A DNA stretch of 46,569 nt from an uncultured Scytonema sp. (GCA_937873135.1 CALMVQ010000094.1:1-46569), one strand, 5' to 3'; counted from the stretch's first letter, positions 26,764-35,286 are shown. Made by a program: numbers and translations. Notes: generated by a model not told the origin, from the letters alone.

Positions 26764-27480
26764 CTAATCTTTTAGAAGAAAATCAAGGTTAGTACTGAAA
26801 TCGTATTCCACAACTGGATTATTAAATTTAAACAGGCACATTGTTTTCTTACCTATTAGTTTTATTGATGCTCCTTCAACCCTCAGCATGGTTTCCTCTT
26901 TCAGCCCTACAACGTAAACAGTGGGATTTAAAACTAAAAACTCTCTAATTCTTGTTTCTCTGGTTTCCCCATTATGATTTGGAATAGTTTCATTTGTATA
27001 GTGAGGATTTATTTGAAAAGGAACTAAATTTAAGGCTTTGAAACTAACAGGTTCGATAATTGGCATATCGTTTGTTGTTTTTATTGTAGGACAAGCAACG
27101 TTTGCTCCTGCACTCCAGCCGATATAGGGTGTTCCATTGTCAACCTTTTGTCTGATAGTTTCGATTATGTTAGTTTTGTGCAACCAGTGAACAAGATGAA
27201 ATGTGTTTCCACCTCCAATGACTATAGCTTCTGCTTTTTTTAATAATTCTTGATAATTTTCAGTGAAATTTACCGCACCTGTGTCATAACCTAGATCTTT
27301 AAAGACCTTTCCTACTTTCTCAGTATATTCCTCATAAGTTGAAGTGGCAGCAGCAAAAGGTATAAAAACTATTTTTTTGACAGAATTACCTAAAAATTCT
27401 TTAATTTCTTGACGTGGGTAAAACAAATAATCTTCACCAAACTTGGTTGAGTTGCTAAGCAATAATAATCTTTTTTTCAT
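26764..27480 (-). CDS. pepE: Peptidase E (alpha-aspartyl dipeptidase, S51 family)
   Basis: The 238-residue cytosolic enzyme cleaves dipeptides with N-terminal aspartate. The nucleophile lies in GWSAGANVACP (Ser123), with Asp138 in TNDMPI and His160 in QINPHYTN completing a Ser-Asp-His set like that of E. coli PepE (Ser120, Asp135, His157). GGGNTFHLVHWL near 89-100 is the conserved oxyanion-side loop. The start MKKRLLLLSNSTKFG is typical. The gene is markedly AT-rich (many AAA, ATT and TTA codons) compared with cobL and the HD-domain gene, suggesting acquisition from a low-GC donor. It is monocistronic on the minus strand. Confidence 0.93.
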   Translation of the reverse strand: MKKRLLLLSNSTKFGEDYLFYPRQEIKEFLGNSVKKIVFIPFAAATSTYEEYTEKVGKVFKDLGYDTGAVNFTENYQELLKKAEAIVIGGGNTFHLVHWLHKTNIIETIRQKVDNGTPYIGWSAGANVACPTIKTTNDMPIIEPVSFKALNLVPFQINPHYTNETIPNHNGETRETRIREFLVLNPTVYVVGLKEETMLRVEGASIKLIGKKTMCLFKFNNPVVEYDFSTNLDFLLKD

Positions 27481-27649
27481 AATTTGTTTACTTAAAGTAA
27501 AATATTATAATGTACTAGTACAACGCGGCGGAAATAAGGCAACCATTTCAAATCCATAAAAAGCCTATTCCATTATACTTTTGACTTTTGACTTTTGAAT
27601 GAGTGACTTTTGACGAACGCCTTGCGGCACTAGTCTTTAATAAATTCCA

Positions 27650-28237
27650 GTGTTAATCAACAAACTGACTCAACAAATAGAATTTATTATTGAAATTGAT
27701 CGGCTGAAGCAGGTGATTCGTCAAACCCTACTTACTGATGGCACCCGTCAGGAAAACAGTGCCGAACATTCTTGGCATCTGGCGATGATGGCGATCATAT
27801 TATCAGAATATGCTCCAGAAGGAGTCGATCTGCTCCGTGCCATTAAGATGCTGCTGATTCACGATTTAGTAGAAATTGATGCAGGTGATACTTTCTGCTA
27901 CGACGTAGAGGTGAATCAAAGCAAGGCAGTAAGGGAAGAACAAGCAGCTTTGCGGTTATTTGGACTTTTGCCCGCAGAACAGGGAAGCGAGTTGCGCTTA
28001 CTTTGGCAAGAGTTTGAAGCAAGAGTTTCTGTCACTGCCAAATTTGCCGCAGCCTTGGATCGCATACAACCCTTACTACACAACCAGCAAACCGAAGGTG
28101 GAACTTGGCGTATACATAATATTACTCGCGCTCAGGTTATAGAACGGATGCGTCCTGTAGAAGCAGGTATCCCGGAACTTTGGTGTTTTGTTCAGCAAGT
28201 GATTGAAAAGTGTGTAGTAGCGGGTTATTTGCATTGA
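27650..28237 (+). CDS. HD-domain phosphohydrolase, YfbR/HDDC2-like
   Basis: A 195-residue soluble protein starting at GTG. The HD metal site is complete: H40 (ENSAEHSWHLA), H71-D72 (LLIHDLVEIDAGDT) and D137 (AALDRIQ). The positions and the E(I)DAGD motif match the YfbR/HDDC2 group, which hydrolyses 5'-deoxynucleotides to nucleosides. It may therefore tune nucleotide pools, though the substrate is inferred. No partner gene is nearby. A symmetrical hairpin at 28262-28282 ends it and the converging gene. Confidence 0.88.
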   Translation: MLINKLTQQIEFIIEIDRLKQVIRQTLLTDGTRQENSAEHSWHLAMMAIILSEYAPEGVDLLRAIKMLLIHDLVEIDAGDTFCYDVEVNQSKAVREEQAALRLFGLLPAEQGSELRLLWQEFEARVSVTAKFAAALDRIQPLLHNQQTEGGTWRIHNITRAQVIERMRPVEAGIPELWCFVQQVIEKCVVAGYLH

Positions 28238-28261
28238 AGATAGCTTTTAGACAAATATATA

Positions 28262-28282
28262 TGGGCGTATACAATACGCCCA
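28262..28282. terminator. Bidirectional hairpin between convergent genes
   Basis: TGGGCGTAT/ATACGCCCA, a perfect 9-bp stem with loop ACA, lies exactly between the stops at 28237 (plus) and 28289 (minus). Position and symmetry suggest a shared terminator, although U-runs are absent. Confidence 0.55.
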
Positions 28283-28288
28283 CATATA

Positions 28289-29182
28289 CTAAACAGATGT
28301 AATCACGAAAAACAAATCGCGAAAAGTACAAACATCCGGGAAACCCAAAGTACCGGGTTGCATTGTCAATCTGTCTTGCCATTGCTCAGGAAAGTCTGAT
28401 TTACCTTCCCGGCGAATAGAATGACCAATGTATAAATTGTCAGTCGGCTTGGGATAGTAGTTTCCATAGTAATTGTTTGATAGCGAGAGCGATCGCTCTT
28501 CATCGCGATCAAGGAACATCACCATAAAGGCGTAACTGGTGTTGGGTTGCAAGTGCAGTTGTCCTCCTTGAAGATGCCATTTCATATACTGATCTTTTTT
28601 GAGGTCGTAGGGGAGTTGACCTGTGGCAAGATAAATGGGCGTATATGATTCACCTTCAAGATAGTCGTCAAGTTCTGGAGAACTCTGGCGATCATATTGA
28701 CCAACAAAACCGGGAGTTCCGTGATCATTTAAAATCGGTTTACCTGTAACTTTGAAAAACTGAATAGCGACTCGAGATCCGGGAATATTTGGCTCGACTT
28801 CATTCGCTCCCACACGAAGGTAAAGATCGCTCACTGTAAAACCTTTCTGCGAAACGACAAACGTTTGCCCCAGATCGCGATCACGTTGCTGATAAGTATC
28901 TCCGTAAACAGCCCGATTGCCGAAAACGGTAGCGCTGTCGGGTGGATAATCGTTATTTACCGATTTCTTGTTCTTTTCAAAACGAATGCTTGTCGATCCT
29001 GAAGGATCGCCATGCTGGTAAGAAATCATGACATTTGGATTAATTGCTGGATTGGGTACGTACGAATTTTCATTGAATGAAGAGATGACAACTTGTCCTT
29101 GAGTGACTTCACTTTGCCCTTGAGTTATTGATACAGACACAACAAAGATCACAGTCAGCACAAATATGGTGAGAAATCTCAT
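28289..29182 (-). CDS. Secreted protein of unknown function, beta-rich
   Basis: A 297-residue protein with an N-terminal signal peptide (MRFLTIFVLTVIFVVSVS, cleavage near TQG). The mature part alternates strands and turns: GQTFVVSQKGFTVSDLYLRV, then SRVAIQFFKVTG and LQPNTSYAFMVMFLD. This looks like a jelly-roll or carbohydrate-binding fold such as occurs in extracellular lectin-like modules. I recognise no named family and see no catalytic motif. One cysteine only (FPDVCTF). It is probably periplasmic or extracellular. It stands alone, convergent with the HD-domain gene. The function remains open. Confidence 0.7.
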   Translation of the reverse strand: MRFLTIFVLTVIFVVSVSITQGQSEVTQGQVVISSFNENSYVPNPAINPNVMISYQHGDPSGSTSIRFEKNKKSVNNDYPPDSATVFGNRAVYGDTYQQRDRDLGQTFVVSQKGFTVSDLYLRVGANEVEPNIPGSRVAIQFFKVTGKPILNDHGTPGFVGQYDRQSSPELDDYLEGESYTPIYLATGQLPYDLKKDQYMKWHLQGGQLHLQPNTSYAFMVMFLDRDEERSLSLSNNYYGNYYPKPTDNLYIGHSIRREGKSDFPEQWQDRLTMQPGTLGFPDVCTFRDLFFVITSV

Positions 29183-30180
29183 GTTACAGCTTTGGGGAAA
29201 CGTCTTTTAAAATCAGATGGTTTTCTGTGAGCGATGCCTTCGGCAAGGCTTCGCCAACGCACTACATCAACATAGTTCGTAAGTCGTAATTATTACAAGC
29301 CAAAATGCGGTTTGGCTATGCCTCCTACATTGTTGAGGGGCTTGTACTTATTGAACGAAGTTAGTAATTACCAGCTCAGTATGATGATGTTTCTTGCTAG
29401 TCTGAAGACAAACCTTAGAAATGTTACCGTAAAAGCATAGCTGAAGTTGATCAAATTTAAGTTGGGAAATATAACTGAAATGTTTGAACGATTGAATACA
29501 TGGATATTTTGTATCCATTCTGTCTTGACAAATGGGTAGATTTATCGTGGCATAAGCCTGTAAAGATTATATTGAATAGATCCGATTTAATATAAGTGAT
29601 AATACTTAGCGGTCATAGGAACCGTATCTTTGGAATCTTGCTTTTAATTTGTTCGCCACAGTGAGGTGGAATTGGTTGTTTTCCCAACTGTCAAGTTCAA
29701 AACAAGGCTGAATCTTCGTTCGGTGCATAGATAACTTTGTCTCTTGGAACAGAACGGCGCTTCTTTGTTCTTCCAAGTACTGCTTATACATTCGACCCTA
29801 TAAGTCTTGTTTTATATATGGTGATCTAAATACCAAACCAGGAATCGAGAGTCCGTTTTTGACAACTATGTGGTGAAGCGAGAAAATAGAGTGGATAGGG
29901 TTGTCGAACTGAGGGATGGGCAAATGTCGGATCTTGCTGGCTGGAAGATCGCTTGCTGTACAAGTAATGTGGGGGTAAATCGAATAAAAAATACGTCAGT
30001 GAACTACTTAAAAGATGCCCACACAAGTTTGAGTCCCAATTCCCGATTTTTCTTATTCGTAACATCTCTCCATACGGAGAACAGATTCAGTTCGGTTATC
30101 CGGCTAAGGGCAGACGATTACTCGTCGGGTTTTAAGGTCACTATATATATAGGGGTTTGAAAAAAGAATTCATGTTTTTT
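29183..30180. other. 1-kb gene-poor stretch with repeat and debris
   Basis: Contains the dispersed repeat GCGATGCCTTCGGCAAGGC and its continuation (29232-29261), which folds into hairpins. A 61-codon minus frame (29606-29791, with KLKARFQRYGSYDR at its end) is protein-like but unrecognised. A plus-strand bit near 29870-29940 (DRVVELRDGQM) recalls the tail of an ABC-transporter ATPase. None can be called a gene with confidence. Confidence 0.35.
29606..29791 (-). CDS. Possible small protein of unknown family
   Basis: A 61-residue frame starting at an ATG preceded by AGGGTCGA. The composition is balanced and charged (QRSAVLFQETKLSMHRTKIQ in the middle), unlike random intergenic frames nearby. 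No domain or signal is recognised. It may be the end of a larger lost gene. Confidence 0.25.
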   Translation of the reverse strand: MYKQYLEEQRSAVLFQETKLSMHRTKIQPCFELDSWENNQFHLTVANKLKARFQRYGSYDR

Positions 30181-30208
30181 TTGCAAGCACACTAATTTAT
30201 ATTATAAT
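30181..30208 (+). promoter_or_regulatory. Consensus-like sigma-70 promoter, 350 bp before the sigma factor gene
   Basis: TTGCAA (30181-30186), 16-bp spacer, TATAAT (30203-30208). Transcription from here would give a leader of about 350 bases before the start at 30562. The leader holds no convincing ORF. Confidence 0.45.
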
Positions 30209-30561
30209 GAAAAGTTTTAACTAGACTACTTTACTATCCACTAAAATTGTCGTATTATGAGATTAAGTAAAACTCATACTGACTTCATATTGTAACCATC
30301 GTAGCCAAAAACTTAATAAGAGTACTTGTAAAAGAACGACAATTTGCTAAACTTTGGTTGCCAAAGCCTGTAAGTGTCATTCGCAAAGCATCAAGCAGGG
30401 AACCGATATCAGAAACTGACCGTCTAGACAAACAAGTTATACATTAACGTTAAATTGTCTTTGGTAGTTCTCTGTAGTCGGCAATACATCTGAGATGCTT
30501 CCCTCATCTACCTTAGGTATTAAATTTTCATTTTATTTCCGGAGTAGAGGACAACGCACCA

Positions 30562-31545
30562 ATGCCCACTGTTAATACCCAAACTGAAAACACTAACACC
30601 AAATTCACGGCTGATATGGTGCGCACCTATCTGCGCGAGATTGGTCGTGTACCCCTGCTAACCCGCGAGCAAGAAATTATTTATGGGAAGCAGGTACAAC
30701 AAATGATGAAGCTTGTAGATGCTAAAGAGGTTTTGGAGAAGAAAATACATAGCGAACCGACATTAGAAGAGTGGGCTGCTCATGTCAACTTACCTGAGAT
30801 AGAGGTAAATAAGACAGTGCAGCAAGGTAAGCGGGCAAAACAAAAGATGATTGAAGCGAATTTGCGTTTAGTCGTCGCTATTGCCAAGAAATACCAAAAG
30901 CGGAATATGGAATTTCTGGATCTGATCCAGGAAGGAACACTAGGATTGGAGCGGGGTGTAGAGAAATTTGATCCAACACGGGGTTATAAGTTTTCGACTT
31001 ATGCTTACTGGTGGATTCGTCAGGCAATTACCCGTGCGATCGCTCAGCAAGGACGTACCATCCGTTTACCCATTCACATTACCGAGAAGCTGAATAAAAT
31101 CAAAAAAGTGCAGCGAGAACTTGCACAAAGGTTAGGGCGATCGCCATCTCCTGCCGAGATTGCCAAAGAACTTGAGCTAGAACCAGCCCAGATCCGCGAG
31201 TATCTGAACATGGCGCGTCAGCCAGTTTCATTGGACATTAAGGTTGGTGATAACCAAGATACCGAGTTGCAAGAAATGCTTGAGGATGAAGGACCATCAC
31301 CAGAACATTATACAACTCAGGAATTCTTGCGCCAAGACCTGAACAATCTCTTAGCAGAACTGACTCCCCAACAGAGAGAAGTTTTAGCTCTGCGCTTTGG
31401 TTTAGAAGATGGTAACGAAATGTCTCTGGCAAAAGTAGGTGAACGGTTAAATCTTAGCCGGGAACGTGTCCGCCAGTTAGAACATCAAGCTCTTGCTCAT
31501 TTACGCCGTCGTCGTGCCAATGTTAAAGAGTACGTTGCTAGTTAA
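30562..31545 (+). CDS. Group 2 RNA polymerase sigma factor, SigB/SigD-like
   Basis: The 327-residue protein lacks region 1.1 and has all other primary-sigma regions: 1.2 (DMVRTYLREIGRVPLL, about 18-33), 2.1-2.4 (ANLRLVVAIAKKYQKRN, then YKFSTYAYWWIRQAITRAI), 3 (LPIHITEKLNKIKK) and 4.2 (MSLAKVGERLNLSRERVRQL). This is the layout of cyanobacterial group 2 factors, which redirect core polymerase under stress, nitrogen or carbon change. Alignment by eye favours the SigB/SigD subgroup, but the exact orthologue cannot be fixed. GGAG precedes the ATG. A terminator follows at 31586-31615. The long leader suggests post-transcriptional or multi-promoter control. Confidence 0.93.
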   Translation: MPTVNTQTENTNTKFTADMVRTYLREIGRVPLLTREQEIIYGKQVQQMMKLVDAKEVLEKKIHSEPTLEEWAAHVNLPEIEVNKTVQQGKRAKQKMIEANLRLVVAIAKKYQKRNMEFLDLIQEGTLGLERGVEKFDPTRGYKFSTYAYWWIRQAITRAIAQQGRTIRLPIHITEKLNKIKKVQRELAQRLGRSPSPAEIAKELELEPAQIREYLNMARQPVSLDIKVGDNQDTELQEMLEDEGPSPEHYTTQEFLRQDLNNLLAELTPQQREVLALRFGLEDGNEMSLAKVGERLNLSRERVRQLEHQALAHLRRRRANVKEYVAS

Positions 31546-31585
31546 TGTATCAATACTTCGGCGCGATCGCGCGCTAGAAACGATC

Positions 31586-31615
31586 TGCCTCCTAAATTTA
31601 GGGGGCAATTTTTTT
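31586..31615 (+). terminator. Rho-independent terminator of the sigma factor gene
   Basis: TGCCTCCTAAA/TTTAGGGGGCA stem (one G-T pair) followed by ATTTTTTT, 41 bp after the stop. Just before it lies the palindrome GCGCGATCGCGCGC, an extended HIP1 site. Confidence 0.85.
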
Positions 31616-32144
31616 CCCATTTTATCTATGAAATGCATAAGACCTCTATACAAAGATAGATGATAGAGATGAAAAGACTGGTATTTTTTTTGATAATTTT
31701 CGGAATAAATTGTTAAGAATTCCGCTCAATCTAAGCAAAGATGTCTTGCTCGGACAAAATTATTTACTCTATTTAATTCTATATACGGATCGCTAATAAC
31801 CAAGAAAATGTTAGTCTAGTTTAAGTGCGAAAAGTTAAAAAAGTCTTTATTTAGATAGTTTTTTCCAGATCACTAGATAACCGTCAATAATAGAACAATG
31901 TTAAAACTCGTAAATAAGGCTAAAAGCATTACCAATAACAAATGATCAGGATCAAAGGACAGTATTGACTCAAAGTGTGAGGCTCGCGCTGAGGATATGA
32001 AACCTTTTTTATGACTGAACTCATTAATAAGCTGTATTTATACTGACCTACTTATTATAGTGAATCAGACTTTTGAAGGAGCCTTTGCCAATCAGTCATC
32101 TGTAAGGTTTAAGGACACAGCAGAAAAGATGGATAGTTTTTTAA
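31616..32144. other. AT-rich intergenic region
   Basis: About 530 bp with no gene on either strand and no clear repeat. It presumably carries the promoter and leader of the secreted-protein gene starting at 32157. Confidence 0.4.
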
Positions 32145-32150
32145 AAGGAG
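32145..32150 (+). promoter_or_regulatory. Shine-Dalgarno deciding a GTG start
   Basis: AAGGAG lies six bases upstream of the GTG at 32157 and supports that non-ATG start, which is also required for a full signal sequence. Confidence 0.7.
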
Positions 32151-32156
32151 AAAAAC

Positions 32157-32987
32157 GTGTTTAATATAATCAATAAGTTACTTCCCCCACGCCAGTTCAG
32201 AATCCCCCTTGCAGGTTTGCTTTTGGTTAGTGGTGTTGTTGCTGTAGGTGGTGTTCGACCAGTCGTCAGTAGTCAAATAGAATATCTCAGTACATTGACA
32301 CATGAGGGTTATGGTCATCAAGCAGAAACACACACTTGGTTACAGCGAAACTATTCCTCATCTCTAGAATCTACTCCTCAAAAAGAAGCCCGTCTTCGTA
32401 AAGCACTTACAAAGTCAGTCGCATCCTCCAAGGTGGCGGATAGTAGAATGGAAACGTACACCTGGTTGCAGCGCAATTCATTAGAACAATCAGTACCTCA
32501 CAGACAGGAGAGATCTGTACAAAATTCTGTACAAACATCTTCTGCAATATTAGTTAATAAATTAAAAGCACGACACAATAATAGAACTTTAGTAGCAACA
32601 CAGACACTAGCAGCACCAAAAACTAAGTTTCCCACACAAGACGGTGTCTACCTCTACGGTCAATCGCCAAAAGCAGGTCAGCTAGGACAAGGCTATATTA
32701 TATTTGAAAAGCAGCAGAACAGCTTGGTGGGTGCATTGTATATGCCTAGCTCTGAGTTTAGTTGTTTTAATGGCACACTCAGTCAGTCAGGGAACTTGGC
32801 GATGACAGTCACTGGTTATCCAGGTGAAGCAAGCGCAACTCAAGTGGCAACAAGTAACCTCACTAGTTTTAGTGAAGATGGACCGACTTCCTATGCTCAC
32901 TCTGTAGCACTCAATGACTACTATCAGCTAAATACAATCAGTGCTAATGATAGGCAGATTTTGCAAATGTGTAGATCTCATCATTAA
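32157..32987 (+). CDS. Exported cyanobacterial protein of unknown function
   Basis: A 276-residue protein starting at GTG. A hydrophobic stretch at about 16-35 (IPLAGLLLVSGVVAVGGV) after basic residues is a signal peptide or membrane anchor. Two copies of a short motif, ETHTWLQRN near 57-65 and ETYTWLQRN near 99-107, lie in an otherwise disordered, basic, Ser/Gln-rich region. The C-terminal half (about 160-276) is a compact domain: FPTQDGVYLYGQSPKAGQLG, then GYIIFEKQQNSLVGALYMP and a cysteine in SEFSCFNG. I believe this C-domain is a conserved cyanobacterial hypothetical family without known role. It lies in the periplasm or on the thylakoid lumen side. It is monocistronic. Confidence 0.7.
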   Translation: MFNIINKLLPPRQFRIPLAGLLLVSGVVAVGGVRPVVSSQIEYLSTLTHEGYGHQAETHTWLQRNYSSSLESTPQKEARLRKALTKSVASSKVADSRMETYTWLQRNSLEQSVPHRQERSVQNSVQTSSAILVNKLKARHNNRTLVATQTLAAPKTKFPTQDGVYLYGQSPKAGQLGQGYIIFEKQQNSLVGALYMPSSEFSCFNGTLSQSGNLAMTVTGYPGEASATQVATSNLTSFSEDGPTSYAHSVALNDYYQLNTISANDRQILQMCRSHH

Positions 32988-33061
32988 GGGAGAAATACAC
33001 AAGTTGTGATTAGTCATTTGGAAAGAACTAAGGAGAAATGACCAATGATAGCTATCAAAGG

Positions 33062-33691
33062 TTAATACTCAATCCCTGGTTGCGCCTTAACGCTTTGATC
33101 CCTTAAGGGATGCTTGATTAAAGTCATTTCCGTTACCAGGTCAGATATTTCAATTAGTGCAGTAGGTGCGCCTCTGCCTGTAAGAATAATATGATTGTCA
33201 GCTGGCTTTTGTTTTAAACCGGTGAGGACTTCTTCAACTGGTAAGTAGCCAAGTTTGATAGCAATATTGATTTCATCCAGCAATACTAGTTTAAAGTCAG
33301 GGTTTTTGATGTATTCTAATCCTTTTTGCCAAGCTGTAAGAGCGTTATCAATATCGCGATCGCGGTCTTGAGTTTCCCAAGTGAAGCCTTCACCCATAGC
33401 GTAAAATTCTATTTGGTCTTCCCAAAAACTAAAAACTTTTTTCTCCGCAGGTTCCCAAGCACCTTTAATGAATTGAACGATCGCCACCTTGTATCCATGA
33501 CCGAGCGATCGCAATATCATCCCCAAAGCTGCAGTCGTTTTTCCCTTACCATTACCTGTGTGAACAATAATTAAACCTTTTTCTGAGGATGCTTGAGCAA
33601 TTCGCAAATCTTGTACTTCTTTGCGTCGCTGCATCTTTTTGCGATATTGCTCATCACTAAGAGCGGGGGAATCGGGAGTCGTGTCTTCCAT
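33062..33691 (-). CDS. cobO: Cob(I)yrinic acid a,c-diamide adenosyltransferase
   Basis: The 209-residue cytosolic enzyme transfers the 5'-deoxyadenosyl group of ATP to cobalt(I) corrinoids, the step that gives adenosylcobalamin its upper ligand. The P-loop GNGKGKTTAALGM is at 46-58. The Walker-B-like LVLLDEINIAIKLGYL and the ILTGRGAP motif are standard for CobO/BtuR/CobA. The basic N-terminal helix (RKKMQRRKEVQDLR) covers the ATP site in known structures. Length is typical. The gene stands alone on the minus strand. Together with cobK and cobL it shows that the organism makes the cofactor de novo, with genes dispersed as usual for cyanobacteria. Confidence 0.95.
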   Translation of the reverse strand: MEDTTPDSPALSDEQYRKKMQRRKEVQDLRIAQASSEKGLIIVHTGNGKGKTTAALGMILRSLGHGYKVAIVQFIKGAWEPAEKKVFSFWEDQIEFYAMGEGFTWETQDRDRDIDNALTAWQKGLEYIKNPDFKLVLLDEINIAIKLGYLPVEEVLTGLKQKPADNHIILTGRGAPTALIEISDLVTEMTLIKHPLRDQSVKAQPGIEY

Positions 33692-33800
33692 TTATATTAA
33701 AAGTGCTGTATATAGTAATCCTAAATTATTGGTGAGCAGTGTTCATAAAAGCGGATAGAAACCCAGTATTGTTTGGTGTTGTCCACTCTACTCCTTGATA

Positions 33801-34078
33801 ACTGTACGTTCGCTCATTTTTAACCGCCAGATTTATTTAAGCCTTACAGGGCTTATAATCCAGGTGCTGCAATCGATTCTGGCATTTTTGGCTCGCACAG
33901 AGCTTTTGCCATTTTATGATTTATGGTATCCCTGTGCCTTAAAGAATCCCCTCTGGGAGCATAGCTGTGATGGTCAAAAATTTTACTTACAAATAACGGG
34001 TTACTGAAAAATCTCCTTTTTCCTTTTGCATGAAGGCTTTAATTCCCCGGACGATCTCAAAATAAGCGAACGCACAGT
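33801..34078. mobile_element. MITE-like element with 20-bp terminal inverted repeats
   Basis: A 278-bp segment begins ACTGTACGTTCGCTCATTTT and ends AAAATAAGCGAACGCACAGT; the ends are inverted repeats matching at 18 of 20 positions. The direct repeat GATA flanks both ends (33797-33800 and 34079-34082), as expected for a target-site duplication. The interior has a 70-codon frame (33795-34007) without a recognisable transposase domain. It sits between cobO and the GNAT gene, and its insertion probably displaced the upstream region of the latter. The parent insertion sequence is not visible in the window. Confidence 0.65.
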
Positions 34079-34139
34079 GATAAAGTTAACGAGAGCGTAT
34101 AGCAGTAATTCAAAGCCATATTACTCAGCTTCAGTGTCG

Positions 34140-34628
34140 ATGCAATTCTTAATGCAGCAAATGAGACAAAATGATTTGTCCTTACCAACTGGATGTGTTG
34201 TCCGCAAAGCAACATCTGATGATATTTGGTCAATTAGGTGGTTAGTGTTCACGGCAAAACTTGATCCCACTCAAATACGCTTTTCACAATTCTGGGTTAT
34301 TGAGTGCGAGAGTAAATTGGTAGCGTGTGGACAACTACGCAATTTCTCCGGCGCACAAGAACTGGGAAGTTTAATTGTGGCACCAGCTTGGAGAAGTCGC
34401 GGTTTGGGGACTTTTCTGATAATGCATTTAATTCGCCAAGCAACTCAACCATTGTATCTAGAATGTTTAGGTCAGCGACTGGCACTGTTTTATGAGCGCT
34501 TTGGCTTTGTACCAATTTCCTTTGCTGATTTACCTCAATCTCTTAAGCCCAAATTCGGATTATCTGATTTAGGGAAGAGGTTGCTGGGAGTTCCTGTAGT
34601 ATTTATGCATTATTCTGGTAGCAAATAA
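34140..34628 (+). CDS. GNAT-family N-acetyltransferase
   Basis: From the ATG at 34140 the product has 162 residues. The frame is open further up to 34026, but that part lies partly inside the MITE-like element and is unlikely to be coding. The GNAT fold is visible: VRKATSDDIWSIRWLVF (helix 1), FWVIECESKLVACGQLR (strands), the acetyl-CoA motif A LGSLIVAPAWRSRGLGTFL with RSRGLG, and YLECLGQRLALFYERFGFVP (motif B). It acetylates an unknown amine acceptor in the cytosol. It lies 10 bp before the peroxiredoxin gene, so the two are probably co-transcribed. Confidence 0.85.
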   Translation: MQFLMQQMRQNDLSLPTGCVVRKATSDDIWSIRWLVFTAKLDPTQIRFSQFWVIECESKLVACGQLRNFSGAQELGSLIVAPAWRSRGLGTFLIMHLIRQATQPLYLECLGQRLALFYERFGFVPISFADLPQSLKPKFGLSDLGKRLLGVPVVFMHYSGSK

Positions 34629-34638
34629 ACTTAATATA

Positions 34639-35118
34639 GTGACTAACATACCTCAACCAGAACAACATGCGCCTTTATTCTCCGCAAGCGATCAAGATGG
34701 CAATCAAGTTAATTTGACTGATTTCCAAGGTCAATGGGTTATTTTATATTTCTACCCGAAGGATGATACTCCTGGTTGTACAGTTGAAGCTAAAGATTTT
34801 ACCGATCTGAGTCAGGATTTCAGCAAGTTGAAAGCAAAAATATTAGGCGTTAGTCCAGATTCACTGAAATCTCACTGCAAATTTATTAACAAATATAATC
34901 TGTCAGTGACACTACTGAGCGATCCAGAACATCAGATTGCTGAAGCTTACGGTGCGTGGCGTCTCAAAAAGTTTATGGGTAAGGAGTATATGGGTGTAGA
35001 GCGCTCAACGTTCCTCATCGCACCTAACCAGACCATTGCACATACCTGGTCAAAAGTCAAGGCAAAAAGTCATGCGATCGCAGTCCTAACTCAATTGCAG
35101 CAATTGATAAATATCTAA
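34639..35118 (+). CDS. Peroxiredoxin PrxQ/BCP
   Basis: The 159-residue enzyme reduces H2O2 and organic peroxides with thioredoxin. The peroxidatic Cys47 lies in the universal FYPKDDTPGCTVEA motif. The second cysteine normally found five residues later (as in many BCPs) is replaced by Lys52. Cys80 (LKSHCKFINKYN) is the only other cysteine, at the place used as resolving residue in the alternative alpha-3 type of PrxQ. A disulfide 47-80 is therefore likely. The start is GTG. It follows the GNAT gene by 10 bp. Location is cytosolic, with no transit or signal sequence. Confidence 0.93.
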   Translation: MTNIPQPEQHAPLFSASDQDGNQVNLTDFQGQWVILYFYPKDDTPGCTVEAKDFTDLSQDFSKLKAKILGVSPDSLKSHCKFINKYNLSVTLLSDPEHQIAEAYGAWRLKKFMGKEYMGVERSTFLIAPNQTIAHTWSKVKAKSHAIAVLTQLQQLINI

Positions 35119-35286
35119 ATGGACATCAAGAGAAATGATGTTGGGGCGATCGCACGGCGGTTTAAGGTACGTTTTTGAGCTGCCCAAGCACTCACAGAAA
35201 AGATCCCGATTATTAGCATGGATGCAATGCTAGACAATTATGCAGTCACTCGTTAACAGATCCACGTCTACATTACCTAATTCTCT

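Noticed and set aside
29865-29945. ABC-transporter ATPase tail (DRVVELRDGQM)
   Set aside because: Only about 15 residues resemble the family; too short to call even a relic with confidence.
33795-34007. 70-codon frame inside the MITE-like element as a transposase
   Set aside because: No DDE or HUH motif and no similarity I can recognise.
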